In this document: in pieces, positions 14,444 to 25,010 of the stretch
Numbering within the stretch: position 1 is the stretch's first letter
How the letters are laid out: the number at the start of each line of letters is the position of its first letter
DNA from: Cryptomeria japonica
Taxonomy: Eukaryota; Streptophyta; Pinopsida; Cupressales; Cupressaceae
Assembly: GCF_030272615.1 (NCBI RefSeq)
Contig: NC_081407.1
Location: 373,594,632 to 373,658,631 of the forward strand
Direction: 5' to 3'
DNA length: 64,000 bases
Notes under the pieces: model-generated
The model's input: only the letters and a program-made list of their open reading frames with translations
Told to the model about the DNA's origin: nothing
Database searches by the model: none
Program-made: the position numbers and the translations under genes

Positions 14444-16290
14444 ATTAAAAAAGCAGCATTAACTAGGGCGTTGACCCTTAACATAGATAGAGACTATCAA
14501 AAAAATAAAAGCCCATAGGTAAGAAAAACAACACATCAGAGCAAGCCTGGGACCAACAATATCGAACAAAGGGAACTTGTGCAGCCTTCAACAACTCAAA
14601 CCCAACTCAGGGAGGGGTGTGGACACCCAATCCATGGGAAGGCATGGAGGACTTCCCCTTCCACCTGCGACAAAGAATAGTTCAAGTGATACTACTCTCG
14701 GGGCCATCAAGGGAATGACCAAGTGGAAAGGATCTCGCTTGTAAACCATCAAAAAAGCAATTGTCATTAGGAATATTCAAAAAACAATTAGGCAGGGAAG
14801 ACCCCACAAAGACACTGCTAGACTGTTGTTGTAGAACAATAGTAGAATGTTGTTGTAGAACAATAGCAAGAGCATAATCGCTAGGAGAAGAGCGAAGAAG
14901 AGGTGCAGGAGCAACAAATGTAGGAGCCAAGGGGGCAGAAGAGTCCATGGTAGCGGTAATATTAGCAAAGGCTTCATCAGCAGTAAAGGGCACCTCATCT
15001 TGAGAGGATTCAATCGAAATAGAGTCTGAAGCATTTATAGTCAAGTGATCTTCAGTAGTACCCTTCCAGCAAGTAGTAGCACCTTTGTTGTGAGAGAGAG
15101 AATAGTCTGAAGCTAAGTAACCCATTGAGAAGCACCTTTGAGAGAGAATAGTCTGAAGCTAAGTAACCCATTGAGAAGCATCTTCAGTAGCACCCTTCCA
15201 CCAAGTAGTAGCACCTTTGCTGTGAGAGAGAGAATAGTCTGAAGCTAAGTAACCCATTGAGAAGCACCTTTGACAATGAAAGAGGAAGCCCTCATAATCT
15301 AGCGGTTGAGTCCAAGGCCTCTCCCCAACCATAAGAACCACATCCTTGGCAAGGGCCAGAGATATGTCGACATCAATTAATAGATGAGAAAAGGTAGATT
15401 GACCCATGGAGAACATGGCATCATCAATCTTCAAGAATTTGCCAATGGAGTTACCGATGACCTCGAAACAAGAAGGCTCCTAGAAATAAAGAGGGAGATT
15501 GGGGAGGCGGACCAAAACCAGACGAACAAAGAGAGATTCAATAAGGAGGTTGAAGGAAGAAGTCTAGGGATTAATAGAGAGGGAGATATCGCCCCAAGTC
15601 CACAACTTTCCCAGAACCAAATCACGATGAAGAGTAGAGGTAAAAGAAGCAATGAAAAATTCTTTAGCGCAAGGGAAAATCTCAATGCCATGAGCAACTA
15701 AAGGCTTCCAAGAATCACTCACCCAACAATGAAGGTACGAAAGAGAAGGCCAAAACCTAGCAAATCTGTTGAACAAAGCACTACGTTGATAGAAATCAAC
15801 ATTCTCCACAACCTCCTAGCCACAGACCACAACAAGGGAATTCTTAGCACAAGGAAGAGGATGAACCCCATTGGAAGGATGGGCAACAGATCCGGCCACA
15901 TGAGAAAAGCTACGATTACCAACAAAAGGAGGTCTAGGCTTAGCACCCACATGAGGGATAATAGGGAACTTGTCACCAACAACACCAGCCCCAACCTCAA
16001 CATCAGAGGAAGGAGCTCCGCTAGTAAAAGGAACAGAAGGATGACCCCTCAGACCATTAGCATCACCAATAGGAGTCATAGTAAGAGCAGTTGAAGTAGT
16101 CACAACACCAAAAGGAAGGGTTTCAATAGAGAAACTGTCCACAATATGGGGAGTGGCAACCACCCAACCCTCAACAGGAGCATCACTCCCGTAATGGAGA
16201 ATGCCCACGAAGCCATGCACAGGCTTAGTCGCAGGTAGGGAGGGGTCTGCAAGACACAAAATGCATGGAGCAGGAGAATGCATATAAGTT
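14444..16290 (-). mobile_element. LINE-type ORF1-only copy, degraded (DUF4283 plus zinc knuckle)
   Basis: Read on the minus strand from about 16,283. A Pro/Ser/Ala-rich N-terminal part comes first. A DUF4283-like domain follows at about 15,440-15,890 (PLPCAKNSLVVVCG; VDFYQRSALFNRF; LVLGKLWTWGD). Next is a CCHC-type knuckle (FHCQRCFSMGYLASDYS) near 15,260, then an acidic, Ser/Pro/Leu-rich tail. The 3' end, about 14,440-14,500, reads AAGGGTCAACGCCCT and then GCTTTTTTAATCAAAAC, the same tail as the copy at 55,969. DUF4283 plus zinc knuckle is the ORF1 of plant L1-type LINEs, a nucleic-acid-binding chaperone. No reverse transcriptase lies between ORF1 and the tail. Several frame breaks and a tandem triplication inside the knuckle show that it is dead. 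The 5' limit is uncertain. Confidence 0.75.
15080..15280 (-). repeat. Triplicated zinc-knuckle coding segment
   Basis: The plus-strand block GAATAGTCTGAAGCTAAGTA plus ACCCATTGAGAAGCA occurs three times in about 190 bases (starts near 15,099, 15,144 and 15,234). Each copy encodes CFSMGYLASDYSLS on the minus strand. The middle copy is joined out of frame, so this is a local slippage duplication and not a functional multi-finger array. Confidence 0.85.
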
Positions 16291-16592
16291 ACACTCTAAA
16301 TAAAATATGATGTTTTACTAACAAGGAATGATGTATATTTTTTCAATTACTACACATTTTTAGATTAAATTTTGGCCAAATCTTAAAAAATTCATTTTTT
16401 GGACACTTCACAATAGATGTGTTATTTTGATGAGTTGCAAGATGAGTCACACCTTCAAACCTTAGTTGTAGATAGTTAAGTTTCCATTTTACATTTCGAA
16501 AAAAAAACCGGAGGTCTTATGATATTCCATGTAATGTCTACATGTTGACGAAGTTAGTCCTAATGACTACTGGTCCCTCTCCCCTATTAGAC

Positions 16593-17689
16593 CCTCTATG
16601 CCCATCCCCATCTAGTTATAAATAAAATCGATCGATGGGTTGAATGTCCTTTTTGTAATTGTAGCAAATGCAAAATGGTGAGCCACCACAATCTTTCTAT
16701 TACACAAACTCCCAAAAGCACTAGGGTTAACCTCATATTTTCCTATGTAACCAAGAACATGCGCATAATGAGGCAAATTGTGCACTGTGAAGCTTGCATA
16801 TTTTGGATAAATCTTTGTATCAAATATACTAATAACCAACCCTTGCACTGCTCTTTGTTCGCCTCTCTTGCTTGGTCGCACTAGTGTTGGAAAACAAAAA
16901 AAACTCTAGAGAATGGGTTGTCAATCTTTAAACTTTTTTATCCTTTTGAACATGTTTTAATATGTGGTTATTTCTTTAATCTCTCTGCGTATTAGAAAAA
17001 GAAACACAAACACAATATGTTTCTAACGAGTGAGAAGATAATAACATTATCCAGTTTTCTTTTACTCGATATTGTAGGATACAACTTATTAAACCAATTG
17101 AGGTAAATAACAACTTGTTATTGATACACCTTGATATTTCCATCAAGATCATGGATTCAGAAGACATGAGAATTTATATGCACATACTTCTATTTGGTCC
17201 TCACATCTCACTAGTTAACGAAGGTAATGCAAAAACCTTTTCAACTCACTTTGTACATATTCTGCTATCATTGCAGTCCAAAAGTACACATCTATTATAT
17301 GTGTTCAGTCAAACAGTTCACATGCCTTGTCCATACTTCCATTTGCAACTAAAACATCTAATAAAATCCCCCTTCCTTTATCCTTGTATACATATGCATA
17401 CCATGTTCACATCTTTAGGAGAAGAAACAATATGGATCTCAGATTTAGTTCTCAATGTTTGAAATATAATCATGGAAGTTGTACATTGCTTATTTTATTG
17501 TAGTTAACATTATGCATGTTCAAATAATTTGGATATATGGTTTGTCATTAAATGTGTCTTGAATATGTTAAGAATAAAATAATAATATAAAGAATATTGT
17601 CAAGGATAGTTGGAGGAAATATTTCAATATCTTGATTTGACATATACTTTATAGTAATTACACTAAGTCAAGTGTCTCATGAAGATGTG
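16593..17689. other. Unassigned stretch
   Basis: AT-rich. A minus-strand ORF at 16,612-16,881 (89 codons) has no resemblance I can name and no neighbouring support, so it is not called as a gene. Confidence 0.35.
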
Positions 17690-17694
17690 TACTC

Positions 17695-18004
17695 TATTGA
17701 GTTACAGTTCATTTAGACCAGCTAGGATTAGAGTACTATACAAATTGAGCTATTGGCCCCTCTGTGACAATACCATTATTGGTCACAGTGTGGCTTATTT
17801 CTAATACCCCCCCTTAAGCCACATTGCAAGTGCTTGGGGCTCTTAGTTTGGATTTGATACCACATGTTGAGCTACAAATCATTTGGACCATCTATGACTC
17901 TTACCTAGAACCTTCCATTTAGTATCGGAGTGCTCTACTAACTAAGCTAGTGGCCCCTCTATGACCAACCCATTGTGGGTCTGAATGCGGGCTTATTTCC
18001 AACA
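17695..18004 (-). mobile_element. TRIM: complete miniature LTR retrotransposon, 310 bp
   Basis: Read on the minus strand. The 5' LTR is 18,004-17,865 (140 bp; TGTTGGAAATAAGCC...TCAACA). The interior is 58 bp (17,864-17,807). It starts with a primer-site-like TGGTATCAAATCC, similar to the usual initiator-Met site TGGTATCAGAGCC, and ends with the polypurine tract TTAAGGGGGGG. The 3' LTR is 17,806-17,695 (112 bp; TATTAGAAATAAGCC...CTCAATA). TACTC occurs immediately outside both ends (17,690-17,694 and 18,005-18,009). The element encodes nothing and must have been mobilised in trans. The two LTRs differ clearly in length and sequence, so the insertion is old. Confidence 0.85.
17895..17957 (-). 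other. tRNA-like segment inside the TRIM LTR
   Basis: The minus strand reads GGGGCCACTAGCTTAGTTAG, then TAGAGC, and about 25 bases later GGTTCTAGG. TAGCTTAGTTAG (17,949-17,938) fits an internal Pol III A box, and GGTTCTAGG (17,912-17,904) fits the core of a B box. The opposite LTR keeps the A-box half (TAGCTCAATTTG) but not a clear B box. It does not fold into a convincing full cloverleaf, so it is not called a tRNA gene. Confidence 0.45.
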
Positions 18005-18024
18005 TACTCAAGCATAGACATTAG

Positions 18025-21000
18025 TGTTGGGATTAAGGTGTCTCAACCTTGGAGTCCAAACATGATTTTTTTTTATGTTATTTTAGCACCCACTTTGGAA
18101 GTTCTAAAAAGAGGGGACTGGTGTCATAGGTTGCTATGTTGGAACTATGACAATCACTAGTTTGGTGGAAGATTCAAGGAGAGTTATTCTTTGGAAATTG
18201 GTATTTATGTTTTGAGTTCATTTTTGATAAGTGGGTGAGAGGTAGGTGTTGCATGTGGCAAGGTGATCATTATGGATGAGTTATGCATTGTTACTTTGGA
18301 AGTTACTATGTGCAATATGTCATGGTATTATCAAGTTGTTGTTTATGACACCATGTATCTCTTTGGTGTTAAAGTTGGTTTTGGAAACCATGGACGCTTT
18401 TTGCTTGTGTTGAGCTTTATAAATATGTGGCTTATTAGTGTATTTTGTATGATAGGTTGGATATCTTCTAAGAAGCTTTTATGTGCCGGATATTCTCAAG
18501 AATTGTTTGTTGTATTTACTCTTCAAGAGCATTAGCTCTAGGGATTTTATTGTAACTGTTGGTTGTTGTTGATAATACAATTGAGTTTGGCTTTTGGAGT
18601 ATGGGTTTTTTTCTAAATGGGTTTTCCCATGTATATCTGATGTTATCAGTTTATTTGTTTATATCTGTTTTTGCAGATGTTTATCTAATTTCTAATATTT
18701 AAGGGTTTGCTTGAATTTTTTTGCATCATCTCTCCTATTAGTTTAAGCATTTGGAAGTGCTTATTTTGCACTTTGTTTCCTTTCAATTGATATTAGAGCC
18801 TAGCCAACTTTGTTATTGTTGTTGGGTTGATGAGTTTTTTGTGTTGATCTAGTTTCAAGAGTTTTGTAGAAGATTTCATAACCTTGTTGAAGGTTTGATA
18901 TGACAAACACATCTAACGGAATAGAGATGGAGAAGTTTAATGGTGACAATTTTAAGTTGTGGAAACTCAAAATAGAGGGAATGCTCATGGATAAAGATCT
19001 ATGGGCTATAATTTCTTCAATGAAATCTTAGACTACATCCCAAGATGTTTGGGATACAATGGATCATAAAGCTAAGAGTTTGATAAGACTCTATCTAGCT
19101 GATTTTGTTCTCTTGAATGTCCATGAAGAGAAGACTGTAGCTACGCTTTGGAAAAATATTGGTGATATTTATCAAGGGAAATCCTTGGTGAATAAGTTAT
19201 TTTTAAGGAATAAGCTATTTTGTTTGAGAATGGAGTGAGAGGATTTGATGTTGATCACATGAATGCATTAAATATGGTGATTGCTTAGCTAAATTATATT
19301 GGTGTCATGATTGATGATCAAGAAAAATGCATGCTTCTAATATTTACTTTTCTAGACTCATGGGATCACCTTGTGATGGCCATTTGAAGAACAATGACCA
19401 TTTTCAAGATAGAGGATGTGGTTTCTTCACTGTATTTGAATAGATGCAAAGGAAATATTCTGAGATGGTTAAGGAGGCCCTAGTTGCTCGTGGTAGGATG
19501 ACAGAGAAAGGAAAGAAGAAGGACAAGAAGGGTAAATCCAAGTCTCCAAGGAGATCTAAGTCTCTTAGTAAAAAGTCCAAGACAAAATGTTGGAACTGCG
19601 ACAAATTTGGTCATTTTCAAAAAAAGTGCAAGGAGGAGAAGAAAAAGAAAGGTAAAAGGATTTCTTCAATTTTGACTCTTGAAAATCCTCTAAATATGTA
19701 TTACATGCTTTTGTTGTACAACGTTGGGAACACATGCATTGGAAGATGTGTGGTTGATAGATTCAAGTGCCTCTTTCCACGTGACCTCTCACAAAGGTTG
19801 GTTTTCAAAGTATGACAATTTTGATGGTGGGAAGGTATATCTGGGTGATGACTCACTGAAGGTTATTGGACATGGAGGATTTTAGATTTGATTTCCAGAT
19901 GGAAAAGTGAAGAGGATTGATGGTGTGCTAGATATCCCTAGTTTGGCACAAAACCTACTTTTAGTTAGCAAGTTGATTGATATGGGTGTTTAGGTTATAT
20001 TCTCAAGGAGTGGATGTAAGATGACAAGAGGTTATATGGTGCTTCCTAGGAATATTTATATTGACACCTTGTATAAGATGGATGCATGCATAGTTCAGTG
20101 TAGTAGTTCTTCTATGAAGTTCAAGAAAATGGATTTGGATTCTTTATCCTCACCATCGGATCAAACAAAAAAGAAGATTGTTGTTTCTACGTCTGATGGT
20201 CATGCTTTCTGGGTACCTAAGGGTACAAATACTTTGGAGATGAAGCTCCTAGCTAAGAAGATAATTTTATGGCACCAAAGACTCAATTACATTGGTGACA
20301 AGGGTCTCCGAGCCTTGAAAAATAAGAGCCTTGTTGGAGGCCTTGATGACTGTAATCTCAAGTTCAAATTTTAAATTGTGTTTATGGTAAACAACACTGT
20401 GTTTCTTTTATTCTAGTTGTCATAATTCTTTTGGGGTTTTGGATTATATTCATTCAGATATTGCTGGTCCTAATTAATGTTCCTTCGATATCTAGATCTA
20501 TGTATTTTGTCTCTTTCATAGATGACTATAGTAGAAGTAAATTTGTGTATTTCCTAAAAAGTAAATAAGTGTTTGAGAAGTGACAATGGTAGTGAGTTTT
20601 TTTCGACAAAATTTAATAGGTTTTGTAAAGACCATGGGATTGAGAGACACAATAAAATCCCATACACCCCATTGCTAAATGGAGTTGTAGAGAGGATGAA
20701 CAAAATGTCGATGAAGAGGGCTAAGAGTATACTAAGTTTTATTGGGCTTGAACAAATGTTTTGGGCTGAAGCTATAGCCATTACATGTTATCTGATTAAT
20801 AGATCTCCTAATTTGGTGCTAGTTGAAAAGATACCCATGGAGGCATGGTCTGGTAAGAAGCCCTTGTTGAGACATCTTAGAGTCTTTGGTTGTGGAGAAT
20901 ATGCACATGTACCAAGTGAGAAAAGATCAAAATTGGAGATCGAGGTGGTTAAGTGTATCTTCATTAGCTATGGTATCGGTGTGAAAAGCTACAAGCTTTG

Positions 21001-22423
21001 GGATCTAGTTGTAGAGAAGGTGCTCTATAGTAGAAGCATGATTTTTTGTGAATTGAAACCTTGAATTATTGATTTGCAATCAGGGAATGAAGAGAAATAG
21101 AAAAGGGATTTTCTTCAAGTACCATATACTCCGATAAGAAATGAACTATGCACTCCTATTGGATTTGATGACGAGGAGAGCTCAAGTAGCTCTGAAATTT
21201 TTGAAGAAGAGAAAGAACCTCAACAATTAAGAAGGTCTACCCATGATAGGAAACATCTTGACACATATCGTTATTCACCAAAAATGTTTGGATATTCTTT
21301 GTTGGACTACGGATACATATTTTCTTTGATTTCTCACATTGATGAGCATATGACTATTAGAGAGGCGCTAACATCCATTCTATTCTTGTTATCACTTGCA
21401 ACAACTTATGACTTGGAGGTTGAGTAGATGGATGTGAAGACAACATTCCTTCATGGTGATATGGAGTAAGAAAATTACATGTCACAAATAGAACATTTCA
21501 TTGAGATCCAAATGTAAACATTGTGTGTATTAAAAATCTAAAAATGGTCACATTCTTATCATAGTCCTATATGTGGATGATATGTTGTTTATTGGGAATA
21601 GTAGAAGAATGATTTCAGATTTGAAGTGTCAACTAGTAGCACAATTTGAGATGAAAGATCTAGGTGTAGCAAGATATATTCTTGGGATTGAGTATTAGAG
21701 ATAGAGCTAGCAGAAAATTTTGGATGAGCCAGAGTAAGTATGTTAACTTTGTGTTAAAAAAATTCAGCATGACAACTTGTAGGTAGTTAGTGTTCTAGTG
21801 TTCTAGGGGGCGAATCTTTCTATAGAGGATTTCCCCAAATATCATATTGAGATGGAGGACATGTCTAGAGTACCTTATGCGAGTGTTCTTGGTAGCTTGA
21901 TGTATGCTATGGTTTGTATGAGGCCAGACATTGCCTAAGCAATGGGAGTCATTAGTCAGTATATGGCTAATCCTTGTAGGGTGATTTGGGATGCAATTAA
22001 GAGACTATTCAAGTATTTGAGGGGTACTTATGACTATTCCTAGTGTTTTCATGGTTATCCTTCTAGACTTTGGAATTCAGTTTGCATTTGTGGATATGTG
22101 GATTTAGATTGGGTAGGTGACATTGACAGTAGTGGATCCACCAGTGGATATGTTTTCATGATGTTTGGTGGTGCTATCAATTGGATGAGTAAGTGGTAGG
22201 TTGTAGTTGCTTTGTCTACTACAAAAGCACAATACATAGAAATTGCTCATGCTTATAAAGAAGTCATTTAGATTAAGAGATTATGCTCTGATATTGATTT
22301 TGATGTAGGTCAGATTACTATCTATTGTGATAGCCAAACTATTATTTATTTAATGAAGAATCCTACTTTCCATGCCAAAACAAAGCATATTGATTTAGAA
22401 TTATGAACTTTGATTGTAAATTT
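18025..22423 (+). mobile_element. Element II: Ty1-copia relic, 3' end missing
   Basis: A putative 5' LTR (18,025-18,786) starts TGTTGGGATTAAGG and has a copia-like U5 (TTTTTTTCTAAATGGG). It is followed by a primer-site-like TGATATTAGAGCC at 18,788. Gag begins near 18,899 (MTNTSNGIEMEKFNGDNF), with a zinc knuckle CWNCDKFGHFQKKC near 19,589. Integrase lies about 20,430-21,060 (core and DDE-type region). RT remnants including YVDDM lie near 21,570, and RNase H about 21,900-22,390. The sequence stops where element B begins, and no 3' LTR was found on the far side of B. It is a fossil with many breaks. The left LTR limit is inferred without a partner to align. Confidence 0.75.
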
Positions 22424-22617
22424 TGTAGCATCGTAAATTGTCATTGGTCCAATTTACAGCTCATGTGTGTGCTCCCACTTTATCATGTCCTATCTCCATC
22501 CCCTTTATAGGTCCAATTTGACCCCATTCTCCAACTTTGAGGCCATGAACACCCATTGGTGGGTCCCATGGTGAGGTACGCTTCCCCCTTATGCCTTACC
22601 TTTGTCTTGTTTGTAGA
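22424..22617 (+). repeat. 5' LTR of element B, left part
   Basis: Matches 39,206-39,397 base for base over long stretches, for example TAGCATGTCC/TATCATGTCC and the block GAACACCCATTGGTGGGTCC. It breaks off at GTAGA, the target repeat of copia III, and resumes at 32,777. Confidence 0.9.
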
Positions 22618-23639
22618 TGTTGGATATTGCTGAAGTTTGCTGGAATGATATGTTGTCAGTGATGTCAACATATTCTTCTATGTATTTCGGTGTTGTAGTC
22701 AAATTAAATGAGTTGATTTGGTTAGTGTGTTGCAGTTGAGTTGTAGCAGTTTGATTGGTTTAGAGATATTTATCTCTAGTTGATTGAGCTGAAGTTTCAA
22801 TGATCTGCATGATGATTTGATAGAGTTATGAAGTTCGGTATTGTGGTTGATATTCAGTTGTTTGTGTTATTTGGCATTCTGGTTTGTTCTCCTCATTGCT
22901 CCAGAATTGCATTATCTTGGTTTGAAAATTTGGTAGAGTGTTTGGGATGTTCATATGTGTTATCAATTCAGATGGTTTGTAATGCCCCACCAGGAACCCC
23001 AAAGGAATACCATATCAAAGGATGATTTTTTTTTTAAAAGTATAAATCACATTAAGAGCATTAGTTACTACAATAGCACTATAATAACACAAGCAGAAGA
23101 CTTACACCAGAATTCCTTAAAGGGTTGCCGATAAAGAGGAAAGCCAAAAGTTAAATTCCATAATTAAGATTAATCCAATTAACCAACAATTACTCAAGAA
23201 CATAATAAGCCATATGCAATAGCAGTTACACCATTGAAAGATTGAAAGGATACAATATAATTTCTCTTCAATAAAGCATTTACACTAATCATATAGAAAG
23301 CTAATAAATAACATCCAAAACTTAGGATTACATTGATCTTCCAATACATGGCTCTCAATACATTCAGAGTTTATAACTTAACCAAATACAAGGTTATATA
23401 AATTCATGATACAAATGACCACATAGGTCTCCAAAGAATAATAATCTCCAACATGAGTCACGAACCATAGGAACACCTGTGAAGCCAATTTTTGCATGAA
23501 GGTACGAACAAGAACATCTGATGGGAAGTGGCACTACCACCCGACAATGTAATTCCCAAAATGGAATCACCCCATCATGCTAGGAGATATCAGAGGACCC
23601 TCGAGCAAGAAAAAGCATGACATGGTCGATAGAAAAATA

Positions 23640-23765
23640 CGACTCCATGACATGACAATACGACTCCACAATATTTCTGGTGACTCAACATCACAATACT
23701 CAAGTGATTCGACATCAATATACACAAGTGATTCAACATCACAAAACATAATTGACCCTAAAGAG
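23640..23765. repeat. Short minisatellite
   Basis: About four or five copies of a unit close to GTGATTCAACATCACAA, period 22-26 bases with substitutions, inside the 3.87-kb insertion. Confidence 0.75.
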
Positions 23766-24774
23766 AGAGTGTCATCGCATAGCTTATGATGGCTACCATG
23801 GTAGGCCTCCATAGGTCCCGACCCCCATCCTGGGTTATCTTGGTAACCTTTCCCGAACCTCTGGCTCCAACTAAGTCTCATGTGGACCCTACCAACCCTA
23901 CGTGATGACAAGGTGGTCGGTTTGCCATTCCAGGCCTTCCCACTACACCTTGAGCCTATACGAGCATTCAACCATGCACGGGGTACAATATCTTTATAAT
24001 GTTATAAACTACCCATCTCCTAATCAAATTATTAGATTATCACTAAAGGGCTGACTTTTGAGGGGTTATCCTGCCATCCACTTTGGGCGCGACCCCCACT
24101 CGAAAGCCACTCTCTCAAAGGACACTAAGCAAACATGGTCACTCCATGAGGACCCTATGGTAACACAGACAACTATAACACCACTATACAAATACAAGTG
24201 GTCAAAACAAGGACGTACTGACTCTTGGTTAACCATAAGGCAAAGACACTACATGGTTAAGACAACGAGGTCATCATCTATCACTTGGTCAAAATAGTCA
24301 AATATGCCACTACAAGAGGACTGAACCAAAGATGAGAAATAACACAAATATAACTCTTTGCAAGGAAATCTAATTTCACTAAGTCCGCACTCAGAAAATC
24401 TTTGAGAAAATCAGCATCATAAGCACTTGCAACTTCATTGATTGAAAATTAAATAAAACACCCTTATACGACATTCACATCTATTTAATTTTCAAATTCA
24501 ATACACCAATATAGAATAAAATCCATATTAATTTTTCAACCAAATAACAATATAAATTATAAAACATATAATCTATTTCCAAAATACATCCAAAATTACC
24601 AATTTGGAGTTAATATTCAATCCTTGATTTCAATAAATAAATATAATAAATCAAGATAAAATCACTTTATAAATTACCATTTAAAATTTAACTTTAAAAC
24701 CAACTTTAAAACTTATTGTGTTTTATAAAATTAAATCAATGGCATATAATAAATTGTACCGCAAAGGGTACAAA

Positions 24775-25010
24775 GGCACGCGGGGGCCAAAGCCCACTTG
24801 CAGGAGTGCTGCTATCGGTGGCCGCAGACACTACTCATCGGTAGTCCTGCTACCGCCAGTAGCAGACACTACCACCGATAACAACCACTACCGACTGGTA
24901 GCAGTCCTATTGACCGGTAGTGTTGCTACTGCATAGCAGCACTACCAATCCTACGGGTAGCCAGACACTACCGTCCTGTGTGGTGGGCTAGCCCACCACG
25001 TGGGTAAGGT
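24775..25010. repeat. GC-rich cluster of CTACCG/CGGTAG inverted motifs
   Basis: An island of high GC in an AT-rich surround. CTACC and GGTAG variants alternate more than ten times (for example CACTACCGACTGGTAGCAG), giving many short overlapping hairpins. It closes with the palindrome-like GGTGGGCTAGCCCACC. Confidence 0.8.

Larger units (their letters stand above)
13744..16592. mobile_element. Probable TIR DNA element interrupted by a LINE copy
   Basis: The left end reads GGGGAGAGGGACCAGTAG at 13,744. The right end carries the exact reverse complement, CTACTGGTCCCTCTCCCC, ending near 16,588. Just inside both ends a TCATTA.GGA motif is also inverted. Both ends abut TA (CTA before, TATTA after), which would suit a TA target repeat as in Tc1/mariner-type elements, though a 3-bp target is not excluded. 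No transposase is visible. The non-LINE part (13,744 to about 14,440 and about 16,290-16,592) is about 1 kb, MITE-like or deletion-derived. The superfamily is not settled. Confidence 0.5.

Noticed and set aside
17895-17957. A tRNA gene
   Set aside because: A- and B-box-like motifs are present, but acceptor and anticodon stems do not pair convincingly, and it lies inside a TRIM LTR.
23640-23765. A CRISPR-like array
   Set aside because: Repeats are imperfect, spacers are not unique, the period is too short, and the setting is a plant retroelement.
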